The notes beneath the pieces are model-generated. The model ran no database searches. It was not told the DNA's origin and was given only the letters and a program-made list of their open reading frames with translations. From the IMG/VR virus record IMGVR_UViG_3300042889_000966, positions 1-37,709 of that record: a DNA stretch of 37,709 bases; one strand, given 5' to 3'. The position numbers and the translations under genes are program-made. Positions 12,001 to 18,732 of the stretch are shown in pieces (the stretch's first letter is position 1; each line of letters opens with the position of its first letter). This stretch comes from a virus.

Positions 12001-12875
12001 ACTGTTTTGCCATCTAGTGATCCCGTAAGACCTGCGTATTGTGGATAGTCAGTGACAAAATCCCCTAGCAATCTATTTTGTATATTAGAAAATGCTAAGG
12101 GCACTGCATAATCCACTGATGCTACTAGCGTCATAGCTAGATATCTATCCTGTGCATTTTTCTGAGGTACATTGAATATAATATTACCACTGGTAGCACC
12201 ATTATTTGTTACACCTAGGACATCTCTACTGCTGATAGTTGGAGACACGTTTAGTAAGCCATCGATACCAAGTTCACTTTGTATGTAAAATCTTGAGGAT
12301 TGATTAACGGTGAAAATATACGTACCTCCACGTGCTAGTATTAAGGTATTATTAGTTACTCCATCACTTGTAAAATCATAACTATTCGTATCATCATTAC
12401 GTGTCACTATGAAAGTCTTGACCAGTTCAACGCCGGAGGTATTGACCTGTACGCTAGCTGGACCATTTGGTAGCCAATAGTATTGTCCAAAATTTACAAA
12501 TTTATCATAACTAATTTTAGGATCAAAGCTGTAGTATTCGCTAGAAAATAGGCGGCTGTGATCATTGACAAATCCACCATAATATTTTATCTTGTCAAGA
12601 AAATCGATATAGCTGGCAAAGAATGTGGTATTACCATCTAAATCTTTTATTATCGTAGCAGGTTCTAGTTGATAATTTTGTCTCTGATCAGAATCTTCTG
12701 TGATATAACTATCAGCTTGGGCGAAAGTTGGTGCAAATTTACGTCCTATATAACCGTAGAGATTTTTCAGTGATGGTTCAGAAATTAACTGATCTAGTGT
12801 AGCACTTAGGAACTTTTCATTAACCTCAGTCCTAAAGACTCCCGGTAGTAAATTTATACTTTTTCTTGCGGCCAT
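1..12875 (-). CDS. Giant phage structural protein, baseplate/tail-fibre type, partial
   Basis: The minus-strand frame starting at ATG 12875 reads open through at least 4291 codons and leaves the window at its left edge, so the C-terminus is missing. A purine-rich AGAGAAGAG lies just upstream, 32 bases after the gp6 stop. The N-terminus (about residues 8-50) carries LPGVFRTEVNEKF and later GYIGRK, which I associate with giant virion proteins next to gp6 in marine T4-like phages. Residues about 2305-3168 contain seven FG-GAP-like segments (for example GDRFGSSISF followed by VGAPG), suggesting a beta-propeller. Residues about 3869-3930 carry GSGY/GNGY repeats with P-T-(I/V)-T-I/V-x-G cores. Its place after gp6, where T4 has gp7, suggests a baseplate or fibre role; this is inference. 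No enzyme motif was recognised. Confidence 0.85.
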   Translation of the reverse strand, partial: MAARKSINLLPGVFRTEVNEKFLSATLDQLISEPSLKNLYGYIGRKFAPTFAQADSYITEDSDQRQNYQLEPATIIKDLDGNTTFFASYIDFLDKIKYYGGFVNDHSRLFSSEYYSFDPKISYDKFVNFGQYYWLPNGPASVQVNTSGVELVKTFIVTRNDDTNSYDFTSDGVTNNTLILARGGTYIFTVNQSSRFYIQSELGIDGLLNVSPTISSRDVLGVTNNGATSGNIIFNVPQKNAQDRYLAMTLVASVDYAVPLAFSNIQNRLLGDFVTDYPQYAGLTGSLDGKTVIFVDQNLLTNFGEEAWTVAGEEDSVSITYDKGSVVPDALRYGVWKIQLIPTGSDYLINAYPFIAVAIDQKVYIRYGLVNANQEFYKEFTGFFERMPLITATANNLVIQDSLRSDIYTKIKIVDPSGFNIDVEDDILGELNYTSPNGVEFTSGLKIQFDTDVTPAAYQGNTYIVENVGNSIRLVDIDLLVKPEPFNDELATNYPVQQIVLSLATNAIIPGGTVITVGSFTIETNKETALGAIKITTLNSVDAITKGMTVTGNGITSGTTVYDAFAETVFPDYITIKRDALDLNAWSRNNCWYHVDVIKATAEYNNDVLILDQRLRAQRPIVQFEDDLQLFNHGRIGKRYIDILDTNITDAFNQLEGQLVDDGGTITYVPQPAPNPAEVYYDGVLVGTADTVNFIGEGAFGVTLFNGMRVLFAEDEDPLVRDKIYVLNLVQFEVDTLGRPTGAKRIKLTIADDGDAAEWDSVVVKLGEYKGSAWWYNGVNWLESQQKTALQQDPLFDVYDSNGVSLSDINYYPRSTFVGTRVFGYQRNTSGADDAVLGFTLSYRSFQSQGDILFSNYFNTDTFEYVVDQETINENISIGFLQSINDRTTTVAKNTWRTVIEPSRQYQLITFEYDGTNSPFVLDITPNAQNVHGTTNTIPYVKVYQNKTFLKQDKWTLSTDDKLTLLTTLAVGDTVDVEIYSTEISTLGHYAIPLNLDLNAQNVDITDLTLGQIRNHVVELSRNSTNIVGDVLGACNLRDLEIKSQGGTILQHSAPLPYAQLFLLDQQANFIDSVKLAQREYTKFKNKFLELAASLPGIDPTDPIASVDLIITQINLNKTPTMPWFYSDMVPYGTLKNTITYTVFDPFVLSYEITTVFSSVTLTNTAVLVYLNNVQLILGIDYTFDTLRPAITINDTVITLAVDDIITLVEYTNTDGSYIPETPSKLGTYPKFKPEIVADDTYRSTINVIRGHDGSITPAFNDYRDNFLLELEKRIYNNIKLPDSGTYQDIFSVLPGKFRDNGYSYTELWNILSKNFLTWVGNNRIADFSENNIFESSEQFTWNYSRFTDRLDSESMVGSWRAVYLYFYDTIYPHTRPWEMLGFSTRPNWWEDFYGPGPYTGGNKLLWDDLEAGRIRDGQRATENLGYGVGIDPKYRRPGLSQVIPVDDNGYLLSPAQVIAKAAVGKNAATAWAVGQLGPVEWAWRTSSEYPYAVQQAVALAKPGLYFGQFIDTYRIQYNSVLGQYLTDGNHHVRQTDITYNGDNSSGTVIRSAGYLNWIADYLRNLGINPSTKITNMLQNYNVKLAYKMAGYSDKKYLQILAEQSSPTSTNASIILPEENYDVVLYKSTPVDTVTYSAVIVEKTTNGFTVRGYDLNSPYFTIIPSVVNNNGYKITVLNSSGTVFNDYRKIKLTVPYGYEFKTTQQVVDFLISYERYLISQGFTFNDRDGDLGETRNFKLSVKEFLFWSQQGWKAGTLLVMSPVTNSINLVTVGNIVDEVSDSQHGSKIVDQNFNLVKKTGYQVLRNAAGFKVTLADDNVLALVKLDLVQFEHVLTFDNTTVFNDVIYKPELGNRQYRLKLIGQKTDLWDGSLYAPGFIYNNKTVQPWIAGKDYLKGELVEFKDQYYVALSNVAASTEFLYAFWKQLSSSEIQTGLLNNFSTLAVGSKSFYDSYGTLRDNDQLAYSHGLIGFKPRQYLADLGVSDTTQIEFYKGYIRQKGSTNAVDALTKARFNNLSGNISLYEEWAVRIGEYGAVDSNPYIEISLDEQIFSVNPAVAEFVDVGDSNLGDGLTVFNKSQLYKSTDDFNGNIALNRDNYSDYDNDILTAGYVHLEDVSTTIYDIANYTELNDQLADIGAGYTIWCAKDFSGKWNVYRVSETNNSTTNLSNALDGFITWTMTTPHGLAQNDIFLIRGFNNNFNGFYQVYAVLDLNRVTVRYQGAAENLDDLNTLTGNGILFVLNSLRFTYMEDSRVYGLTNPLNRWRVGEKIWIDEDAATDSIQGQPYDTPSGGWKVYEKTEPWSYDQTLIKSSGDYKANDGFGTSVKLSYDGLLAAVGSPYANSLPYYSGGVEEITGRVNTFDKNYAGLFVNGFTLVPTAGNAAVTNREFGHSVDQAIGKVAIGAPGSYANIGLVYVYNRVAGTTDFSKPSIIWSGNAISGAGDRFGSSISFDENGTWLYVGAPGNDRVYVYGLNKYLSTQEQIIAVNNRNIIRLSGNISIANLATISNPDNGATATVLSFTGNTFLDSQWAANIVVSTLTGFTEGNISANIYVNDFNSGLYANLLFTFSNTSTITTSFVPEITGIAESLLVTNSNRVFIPNLDYTVSGTLITFTNNLTQDVYAIKQQPYYALSNTIQGPSGSNFGYSMDSSLDGAQLGVGAPSANVFVGNSWIQAAGAVYVYDRVIEAFESTGLLDYTTTGTIETTVRRVTIDNVEVTNYTIPGGPGSNTIRFINPPALGKTIYIETNQFNLLEQLIGVDSLEGGTDAIQANAAFGTDLTICSNNCAIYVGAPYYNAGTNYNTGAVWKFHNRGRLYGTNNGYTVNPIFTPGDTLRLDNFEITVQGRLMPTTFDANTASTIANIASLYVSANILALSSNIVANVGQIISQNLGSGYYANVVVLANTTPSSSNTVVGSKFITVGGNIRLSGQLTANVFNYGPGNVVTLYANASSGYSGTVSTAYPMASLDSLIKDINDAELLGISAVNENNTLRLNTNKTVAKNLLRVLTGTNSLGSAGVYAALDMKIFAFMQIIVNPYNTPGEYFGNKVVLAQNAYMLVIGSERGTTRSYARFDVVTTSNVAIATTTLDVDSTRFFDSVSGSGSVYIYELYDDPRDEVEAPGRYSFAQQLRVPNLDPDNLDDELNIGDRFGAAIDIIGTNIIVSAPSDDTIDIDGNPLTKDNAGSIYIFANPAMTRGWNLIRYQEDKVDVDSVNRIFLYSNQTNTILTNLEFIDPAKGKILGLADQEITYKTEYDPAVYNRGTNANSNYYWGAEQVNQVWWNLSQVRFIDYEQGSLTYRSINWGRLFPGSIIEVCEWVESSVLPSQYIEAGFDGRPKYADNSQYVEIVRVDPNTNIIGSTYYFWVTNKTSLTGNDPTRTLPIQSVANYINDPKGQGIAYAAIIKKDAIILYNVGNYLSAQNTILHLDYDMLKNTNVIHSEYELIQKSNPVSLIPEKISSKMIDSLSGIDTLGRIVPDPRLSLADQYGISVRPRQSMFNDRLRAMSDLIEYVNDILITKPIARQYDLTTLSAEEVQPSLKLGEYDLAIATEADLDYIDTASLSAGYRVLVEQNTEQDNLWTLHELQSDDTWDIVRVQSYKSSLYWEYVDWYAEGFSSNEVIEYVVETLPDALKLPVAVGDEVLVKVNSSTGGGFNLLTVLGDGSFSVVGIENGTIQLKTSLSNFADNGIGLGNQGFDSSRFDQSPNIEIRYILEGLKNDIFINELQGTYNNLFFVMMNYLLSEQKYVDWLFKTSFVSVTHNLRALTQPANYIKDNITYYENYINEVKPYITKIREYLTNYDGNDNFEGSVTDFDLAPYYDTDTKIFRSPDGTFIEKDQQLWATGYLTSNRGLINQDYTQWYKNRNFYVDEIIITNPGSGYVVEPTITITGGGANVQATATAEIDGDTGTITSITVVTPGNGYYLTPTVTINGSADTEATAYAVLRNNQLRTFDTTLKFDRISYGTTVDQWAANTFFSANTIVSYNGQGYRVISNITTSSTFVTSDYTKYSANNFSNANDRIMAYYDPTNTMPAKDLNQLIYGIEYPGVKIQGLDFNQQPGFSGEIRANITFNTAISTAVGEVITQPEADIILNFSNVITANIGQTISQYQGAGIYANVTVYGNTMSNGVTQGNITSSLTGYFLKNDEFTFNATNQIKIDNVSQFSNVFVANANVILSYWSNLAIKPISSTVGGIVSVETAVPDAAITVTRVWSSVKIQGTISSSSDFIVGNVAAASLRNGNVKIGSTWATVYPIQVDYISTTLGTPFDSGDYDNIDYDEDGNPIVSENSIDTII
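537..610 (-). repeat. Second copy of an internal GQ-ISQ-G-G-YAN repeat in the giant gene
   Basis: The encoded segment (ITANIGQTISQYQGAGIYAN) closely matches the one at about 4185-4260 (IVANVGQIISQNLGSGYYAN). Both the spacing and the following V-V-x-N-T stretch are conserved. This points to duplication of a beta-rich module inside the structural protein; the two copies lie about 1200 residues apart. Confidence 0.6.
4185..4260 (-). repeat. First copy of the internal GQ-ISQ-G-G-YAN repeat
   Basis: This encodes a segment with the core ANVGQIISQNLGSGYYAN, near residue 2880 of the giant protein and inside the FG-GAP region. A diverged second copy is encoded near 537-610. The DNA copies have drifted, so the similarity is clearest in the protein. 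Confidence 0.6.
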
Positions 12876-12907
12876 TATGATCTCTTCTCTTGAATATTAT
12901 TCATCAC

Positions 12908-15900
12908 TTACGCTATTACTGTTTGGTTTAACTGTGCGGCAGTAATAGCACTAATAATCTGTACATTATCAACTGTTGCGGCGCTGACGATGATCTCGTT
13001 ATATTCTGCGTTGATTTGCAATAAACTACCAAATGTTTCGCTAGCACTGATTGGCACAATAGTCACTGATGCGATATTAGGTGCTAGAACGCTGTGTAGA
13101 TACGCCGACAATTCACTGAAGTAAAAAGTTTCTCCAAAGTCCCAATTAGCTATGTCAAAATATCTGTTAATCGCAGCTATAACTGATGTTTTGATATCGT
13201 TATCACTGACTATCACGCTGGAATTTTTAACTACCTTAAATGTAGCTCTTAATGCTGGTTCTGCCTTGGCCCCAAATATAGGTTTGAATTTAGCTGGATT
13301 ATAAATTATGGTATCACTGATACCTTTATATTTTTCTAAATTGTTAAAATCTACTCCTAATAATTCAGGAGTTGGTGCTAATGGTTGTAGGACCGTATTA
13401 GTGGTATCCTGGATCCATGCAAGATAGTCTGTAGCATAGGTTTTGGTTAAAATATATAGATCAACTATATTGTTTGGGCTTGGGTCAATACGGCGATTAT
13501 TAGGACTGCTGTGTCTATATTGGAAATATAGATCCTGTCGTCCAATCTTAGCTGAATAATTAGTAACCACATTCAGCGTATAAGTTGCTCCGCTTACAGT
13601 CAATTGGTAAAAAGTATCAGTCGGAATAATATAGAACAGTTGACCATCCTGATATAATGTTGCAGCTGTCTGTGCGGCAACTAATGTGTTATAGATACTA
13701 ACCACTTGACTATTGCTGACTGGAGTCAGTATGACGAAGTTATCATAGCCAAATGTATTTTGGAAATAAACATATTTGTTCTGTGTGTTAACAGTAGGAT
13801 TAACTAATAATTCAAACAATTCAGGATTATCAGGAATTCCATCATCATTGCTGTCAGGGAAAGTTACTAATATCTTGTTAGGATTAGCATAACCGTCTAC
13901 TTCAACTATGTTATTATAAATGTGCCATATGTAATCTAATGCTAACGAATTAGTATCATCAGGATTAGTATTAACTTTTAAAACTTTTACCTGATCTTTG
14001 ATCGTGAATCCCGTTCTTGGATCAAAGATCTTCACGCGATTATCAAAGTAAAAATTTGTCTCTTGTAGGCTTTCAAATATGTATTCAAGTTTTCGATAAT
14101 AGACTGTATAGGTACGACCTACAGTTTGAAAACGTATCAGCCAACTGCTGTCAAGACTACTAGCACTAGTATTACCAGCATTACCTAAACTGAAATCTCC
14201 TGTGTTTAGATTTTCTGGAAGTATGATAGTCCATGCTGATTGAACGACATCATAACGCAGGCCAAAGTCTTTATAGGCCTGTATATAATCTACTATGTCT
14301 GTGTTCACAGCGGCTGAAAATTCATTGTTGAATACAGGAAATACACGCACAGCCTGTGCATCAGTTGGTACTACTTGATTAAGGGTTATTGGCCCACTAC
14401 CGTTGTCTAAATTGCCTTCACCGCCATTAGTACCATCTGCAAGTACCTGCACGATCTGTGCATAGATAAAATACTTGTCTCCACTACCGCTAGGAGTTCC
14501 TGATTGAATGGTATTTCGTGCATCAAAATAATAACCTGTATTAGCTGAGAATTTTAAGATAGAACCTTGTTTAATATAACTTTTATTATCAGCTACGAAT
14601 TGCCCAACTTGTAAGATATTATCCGTGCTGTCTACAAAATATCCAGTGAGACCAGCTTCATCTAGTGATTTATTCCAGAAGGTATTGGGTATATTAACAG
14701 CATTATAGCTAGAATAGAAAAACTGTTGCATTTCCTTAGTTGATGTCAGAGGTTTTACTTGATTATTAATTACCTTATAGATATCATTTACTGTGTTAAA
14801 ACTAAAGTTAAATGAACTTATAGGATCATCACGATATAGTATACCATCTTGACAGAATATATTAGTTGAACTATATTTGCCTGTGGTATCGATAACGTCT
14901 AGATAACGGCTCACGCCACTGCTGGTGCGGTTCACTGCTTTGACTTTTAATATGCTGCTGAATAGTGTATAAGGTAAGATATTGTAGTCTTCACCCGTGA
15001 CCATACGATCCTGCGTGTAATATTGCTGTGGTGCTTTTTGTCGTACGTCATCTATTGTTTCACGTGTAGTAGCATTAGTTACTGTGTATTGTAGACTAGC
15101 ACGGATGTTGATAGTTTCTATACGTCCACCGCGGCTGACGTAATTTATTGGGATGGTGATTCCACGCAATTCGTCTGGAGATATCTTATAGCTCAATCCG
15201 TTACTGACTCTATAAAATAGTTTAAATCTACCCTGCGGAATGTTAGCAAACGCACCATCACCAAAGATAATATCTATCTGGTCACCTGCACGTGTGTTAA
15301 CCTGATAGATATTTTTATTTACTGTTTTATTATAGATAATATTAGTAGCGCCAACACTAGGCACAGCGGTCCATTGGGTGCTGTAGTTACCATTTTGATC
15401 TAAGCTGAATAACCAAATATCCGTGTTGTTGATATTGTCAACATTTAGACTATACACACGATTAGGTAAGCTTTCTTGGAAATTTATATCTATGCTCTGT
15501 AAACCACCTTGTTTGAAAAACAAGAAATATCCTGTGTTATTACTGCTGTTGCCAAGATTATCCGTCCTAAACAGTAGGTTAAAACTGCTGTTTGGTCTTG
15601 GTGTGTTTTCGTATATGTATGCTTGCCCTGCTGATGTTGGACTAACGATCTCAAATGACACTTGGCTTCCTTCGATGGTTGCGCTAAAAGCAAATGTGGC
15701 TGTGAGATTAGGAATTAAGTTGATCTGATATTCTTCTGTTAAGATATTATTAACCAGCTGGCTGTTGCTGGGTTTTCCCACTGCCTGATTGCTGTTTAAG
15801 CTAGCATTGACTACAGCTATAAATTGTTCAGCCCAGTTATCATTAGCGGAATCTGCCCAGTTGATCACTAGTCCAGATAGATTTAGTCCATTGCTGTCAA

Positions 15901-16288
15901 AAACTGTTTCGGTGGTACTGACACTGTCTACTTTTAATAGCCCGCTGGCTGCAATATTACGTTTAGGATTATAGCTGATTAAGCGTGCTAGTTTAAGTAC
16001 ACTGTCACGACGTTGTGCTGTGTCAATGAAGTTTTCACGTGCATTTAAGTCGCCGCGGAAAGCTAGGCTCTGTCCTAAGAAAGCGATCAGATCAATTAGG
16101 GCGATAAATTCACTGGACTCAATGAAATCGTTGAAGTCTTCAGGATAATATAAACGCAGATAATCAACCATTGATTTACGAAGTGTTTCGTAGTCATAGC
16201 TTTGGAAATCTGCATTACGGAATGTTTGATATAGTTTAGTCCAGTCTTCAGCAACTAGTAAACTGCTTTGTCTTGTGGTAATCGCCAT
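12908..16288 (-). CDS. gp6: Baseplate wedge protein, T4 gp6-like
   Basis: This 1126-residue protein should form the wedge backbone that dimerises around the baseplate and links gp25 and gp53 to the outer parts. The N-terminal 120 residues are the most recognisable: a helix-rich stretch with LRLYYPEDFNDFIESSEF and FRGDLNARENFIDTA, followed by LISYNPKR, the layout seen in gp6 of marine T4-like phages. The rest is beta-rich. It is far longer than T4 gp6 (about 660 residues), as is common in aquatic relatives. The start is ATG 16288 with AGGAAAA a few bases upstream. That ribosome binding site lies in the 3' arm of a perfect 10-bp hairpin whose loop carries a late promoter box, so expression may depend on which promoter made the message. 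Confidence 0.88.
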   Translation of the reverse strand: MAITTRQSSLLVAEDWTKLYQTFRNADFQSYDYETLRKSMVDYLRLYYPEDFNDFIESSEFIALIDLIAFLGQSLAFRGDLNARENFIDTAQRRDSVLKLARLISYNPKRNIAASGLLKVDSVSTTETVFDSNGLNLSGLVINWADSANDNWAEQFIAVVNASLNSNQAVGKPSNSQLVNNILTEEYQINLIPNLTATFAFSATIEGSQVSFEIVSPTSAGQAYIYENTPRPNSSFNLLFRTDNLGNSSNNTGYFLFFKQGGLQSIDINFQESLPNRVYSLNVDNINNTDIWLFSLDQNGNYSTQWTAVPSVGATNIIYNKTVNKNIYQVNTRAGDQIDIIFGDGAFANIPQGRFKLFYRVSNGLSYKISPDELRGITIPINYVSRGGRIETINIRASLQYTVTNATTRETIDDVRQKAPQQYYTQDRMVTGEDYNILPYTLFSSILKVKAVNRTSSGVSRYLDVIDTTGKYSSTNIFCQDGILYRDDPISSFNFSFNTVNDIYKVINNQVKPLTSTKEMQQFFYSSYNAVNIPNTFWNKSLDEAGLTGYFVDSTDNILQVGQFVADNKSYIKQGSILKFSANTGYYFDARNTIQSGTPSGSGDKYFIYAQIVQVLADGTNGGEGNLDNGSGPITLNQVVPTDAQAVRVFPVFNNEFSAAVNTDIVDYIQAYKDFGLRYDVVQSAWTIILPENLNTGDFSLGNAGNTSASSLDSSWLIRFQTVGRTYTVYYRKLEYIFESLQETNFYFDNRVKIFDPRTGFTIKDQVKVLKVNTNPDDTNSLALDYIWHIYNNIVEVDGYANPNKILVTFPDSNDDGIPDNPELFELLVNPTVNTQNKYVYFQNTFGYDNFVILTPVSNSQVVSIYNTLVAAQTAATLYQDGQLFYIIPTDTFYQLTVSGATYTLNVVTNYSAKIGRQDLYFQYRHSSPNNRRIDPSPNNIVDLYILTKTYATDYLAWIQDTTNTVLQPLAPTPELLGVDFNNLEKYKGISDTIIYNPAKFKPIFGAKAEPALRATFKVVKNSSVIVSDNDIKTSVIAAINRYFDIANWDFGETFYFSELSAYLHSVLAPNIASVTIVPISASETFGSLLQINAEYNEIIVSAATVDNVQIISAITAAQLNQTVIA

Positions 16289-16291
16289 CGA

Positions 16292-16327
16292 TATTTTCCT
16301 GTTATAATACTATTTATCAGGAAAATA
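16292..16327 (-). promoter_or_regulatory. Hairpin hiding the gp6 ribosome binding site
   Basis: On the minus strand TATTTTCCTG (16327-16318) is perfectly complementary to CAGGAAAATA (16301-16292), with a 16-base loop. The 3' arm contains the gp6 Shine-Dalgarno AGGA. Read-through messages from upstream genes would fold and block gp6 translation. A message starting inside the loop would lack the 5' arm. Confidence 0.65.
16311..16318 (-). promoter_or_regulatory. Late promoter box upstream of gp6 (GATAAATA)
   Basis: GATAAATA differs from the T4 late consensus TATAAATA at one base. By T4 spacing (box at about -13 to -6) transcription would begin near 16305, inside the hairpin loop, 17 bases before the gp6 ATG. 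A gp55-like sigma factor is encoded at 23132-24016. Confidence 0.55.
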
Positions 16328-16341
16328 AAGTGTGTAGTTAA

Positions 16342-16719
16342 TTAGGCTGCTGTTAGAGTATTGTTTTGATTATCAAACTGTAGATTGAGCAAATTAGTCT
16401 GATTTGTTTGAACATAGCGTAGTTGTAGTTCTACTTGTATGCCTTGTGAATATTCAGTTACTACTACGTTATCTATGCTTAGGCGAGGGTCTGAGCTGGC
16501 GATATTATTAATATCAGTGACTATGACGCTTTTTAGATCTTCTGTAAGAGGCTCATGGACCACGTTCCATATGATAGTGCCAAAATTAGGATTCATCAGC
16601 TTCTCACCCTTGCGGATATAGAAATGATTGATTAGATCTTGTTTTACCAACTCAAAATCCGTTAGGCGATACTTGCGACTGCGCCCGATAGTACTAAATC
16701 CACGATACATGATAGCCAT
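16342..16719 (-). CDS. gp25: Baseplate wedge protein, gp25/gpW family
   Basis: This 125-residue protein is close to the length of T4 gp25 (132 residues). Family features are visible: an N-terminal DFELVKQDLINHFYIRKGE, then NPNFGTIIWNVVHEP, then a helix ending in a DPR segment and a beta-hairpin. gp25 joins the inner wedge to gp6 and gp53 and helps start sheath assembly; the fold is historically called lysozyme-like but is structural. The start ATG 16719 follows the gp5 stop by 8 bases, with AGGA about 11 bases upstream. An ATG three codons inside (16710) is a possible alternative start. The gp5 - gp25 - gp6 order supports the assignment. Confidence 0.9.
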   Translation of the reverse strand: MAIMYRGFSTIGRSRKYRLTDFELVKQDLINHFYIRKGEKLMNPNFGTIIWNVVHEPLTEDLKSVIVTDINNIASSDPRLSIDNVVVTEYSQGIQVELQLRYVQTNQTNLLNLQFDNQNNTLTAA

Positions 16720-16727
16720 ATAGATAT

Positions 16728-18722
16728 TTATCCTGCTTTAACTGCGGCTACTTGCGGTGCTAGTACGCTGACTGCAAACTTACCTTTTTGGAAGTATGTG
16801 TCGCCGGTTGTGCCATTGGCATCTGCACCGCCGCCACCTTTACGCCATGTATTTGCACCGCCTGCACCTAATAGATGACTAGCCGCTAACATTCCGCCAA
16901 CGTCTTCTGGTGGCATATCTGCTGTAATTGCACCATTGGAAACCATGCGGGTATAATTAGTCTGTGTATAGGTTAACATAGCCGATTCTTGCACACTGCC
17001 GTTGCTGAGCCAAGCACTTCGATCAGTGATTCCGTCTTTACCTGTCCATGAGTTAGGATTACTTAGTTGTGCATTACTGGTCACTGACGATTTTACATAA
17101 CCTTGATCAATCAGTGCCTGATATCCAAATTGATATTTGCCTACGTAGCCTAGTTGATTAGTTGTATCATAATTTCCACCACTTTCACTCTTACCAATCT
17201 GTGCTAGATACGCGGTCATCTGATCTTTGCTTAGATTACCCACAGTACCAGTAGGGTCTGGTTGATTACGTAGATCTTTTGTTCCAGCTGGTGATTTAAC
17301 TTCGGAGCCTGCTAGATTTTTAGTTGCATCAACATTGCCTGTGTAAGTTGCTTGTGGCTCAATACCTGAACTAGAATTTTCAGGGTTAAAGAATGCAAGA
17401 GTTACACCACGATCAAATGGTTCGTGTGTTGGTGCTACCGTGACAATAGTGTTTAAATCTGTGTTAGCAATAACAAAACCTTTTATTTGACCTACCCCCA
17501 CAGTACCACCACTGTTGTTTAGTATTTGGCTAGCTTCAAGAGCATAAGTTGATCCTACTTTAAGACTCATACTGGCGCCTGTTTCTACATTAAAACGACT
17601 TCCAGTTTTAAATTCAGCATTACCACTGGCCTCAACTCCTAGGCTACCTGTTAATAGTGTTGTGCGGACAGATTCTGCTTGTATCTTATTACCAGCTTTT
17701 AAATTAATATTATTTGCGGCATTGATGTTAATATTTTTGTCACTGTGTAGATTGATATCGCTTTCGCTACGGACACTGAATGCACCTTGACTGTAGACGT
17801 TAACTCTACCGTCACTGGTTAATTCAATCCAGCTAGTGCCGTCGGCATGTGCAATATATAAAGTATTAGCACTATCATGCATGAGGATCTGATGTCCACC
17901 AGCTGTGCGTAATCTCACCAGCTTATCCTGTCCTAAGGTAGCACCGTCATCCATGACAAATGTATGACCACCTTTGCGTCCAGTAACTTTAAAATATTCT
18001 GGTGGTAGTTTATCTGAATTTAATTTAGTTATGTAATTTAAATCATCTGCTGGATCGTTTAATGGTCTTCCTGGTGTGCTGATACCAAATACCGCGCTAG
18101 GAGTTTCTCGCTGACTAGTGCTACCAATCGCTCCACGTATAGGATCTCGATCTAGTCCTTGCACCTTTAATATTTCAGCCTGTATCTTGTGGATTGGTTT
18201 TGGTAAGTTGTAAAAAACAGGATTGGTAATATTTGCTTTTTCATTTTCATTGAACTCAACCACAGGAGTCGGTACACCCTTACTACCTATAGCATTGGCA
18301 CTTCCGGCCATGGCTGGTATCATGTGATGGCTAAGATTTGGATTAACACAGGCCACCCAATATCCTCGCAATGGGTCACCTGCTATGAATAATGCTATGA
18401 CCTGCACGCCTATATCTGGTGGGATCATCCACATGCCATAGCTATGGCTGACACTTTCAAATGCGTTGGCAGTATCAGAGATTTTATCATTCGTGGTGTA
18501 TCCCATATATGGGCTAGCATAGCTGACTGTACGCCAGTTCAACTGATCTTTTTCATCACCACCAAGATCTGGTATGTAGATCTGTAACCGACCACTGCGT
18601 GTGGGATCTAGATTATTTTTAACTATGCCGATATAAGGATAGGGATCAACGCGAGCTCCGCCTGCTTCTTCCCTACGTAGACTTTTTATTACCTTAGTAC
18701 CTGCTCTTTGATCTATTGCCAT
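16728..18722 (-). CDS. gp5: Baseplate central spike protein, gp5-like, with C-terminal lytic domain
   Basis: This 664-residue protein should sit at the tip of the tail tube and open the cell envelope. Residues about 27-150 look like the gp5 OB-fold (IGIVKNNLDPTRSGRLQIYI, later PPDIGVQVIALF). Residues about 250-400 are a beta-helix-like repeat region starting GGHTFVMDDG and continuing with short polar strands such as DINLHSDKNINI. Residues about 505-650 resemble a lysozyme/transglycosylase domain: GKSESGGNYD with Glu513 as the likely catalytic acid, then GYVGKYQFG. In T4 the lysozyme lies between the OB-fold and the helix; here it is C-terminal. The start ATG 18722 has AAGGAA about 7 bases upstream. 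Confidence 0.85.
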   Translation of the reverse strand: MAIDQRAGTKVIKSLRREEAGGARVDPYPYIGIVKNNLDPTRSGRLQIYIPDLGGDEKDQLNWRTVSYASPYMGYTTNDKISDTANAFESVSHSYGMWMIPPDIGVQVIALFIAGDPLRGYWVACVNPNLSHHMIPAMAGSANAIGSKGVPTPVVEFNENEKANITNPVFYNLPKPIHKIQAEILKVQGLDRDPIRGAIGSTSQRETPSAVFGISTPGRPLNDPADDLNYITKLNSDKLPPEYFKVTGRKGGHTFVMDDGATLGQDKLVRLRTAGGHQILMHDSANTLYIAHADGTSWIELTSDGRVNVYSQGAFSVRSESDINLHSDKNININAANNINLKAGNKIQAESVRTTLLTGSLGVEASGNAEFKTGSRFNVETGASMSLKVGSTYALEASQILNNSGGTVGVGQIKGFVIANTDLNTIVTVAPTHEPFDRGVTLAFFNPENSSSGIEPQATYTGNVDATKNLAGSEVKSPAGTKDLRNQPDPTGTVGNLSKDQMTAYLAQIGKSESGGNYDTTNQLGYVGKYQFGYQALIDQGYVKSSVTSNAQLSNPNSWTGKDGITDRSAWLSNGSVQESAMLTYTQTNYTRMVSNGAITADMPPEDVGGMLAASHLLGAGGANTWRKGGGGADANGTTGDTYFQKGKFAVSVLAPQVAAVKAG

Positions 18723-18732
18723 TGATTATTCC

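Noticed and set aside
16725-16732. GATAAATA on the minus strand before gp25 as a late promoter
   Set aside because: It ends only 5 bases from the gp25 ATG, so the predicted start would fall at or past the start codon. It also overlaps the gp5 stop, so chance is likely.
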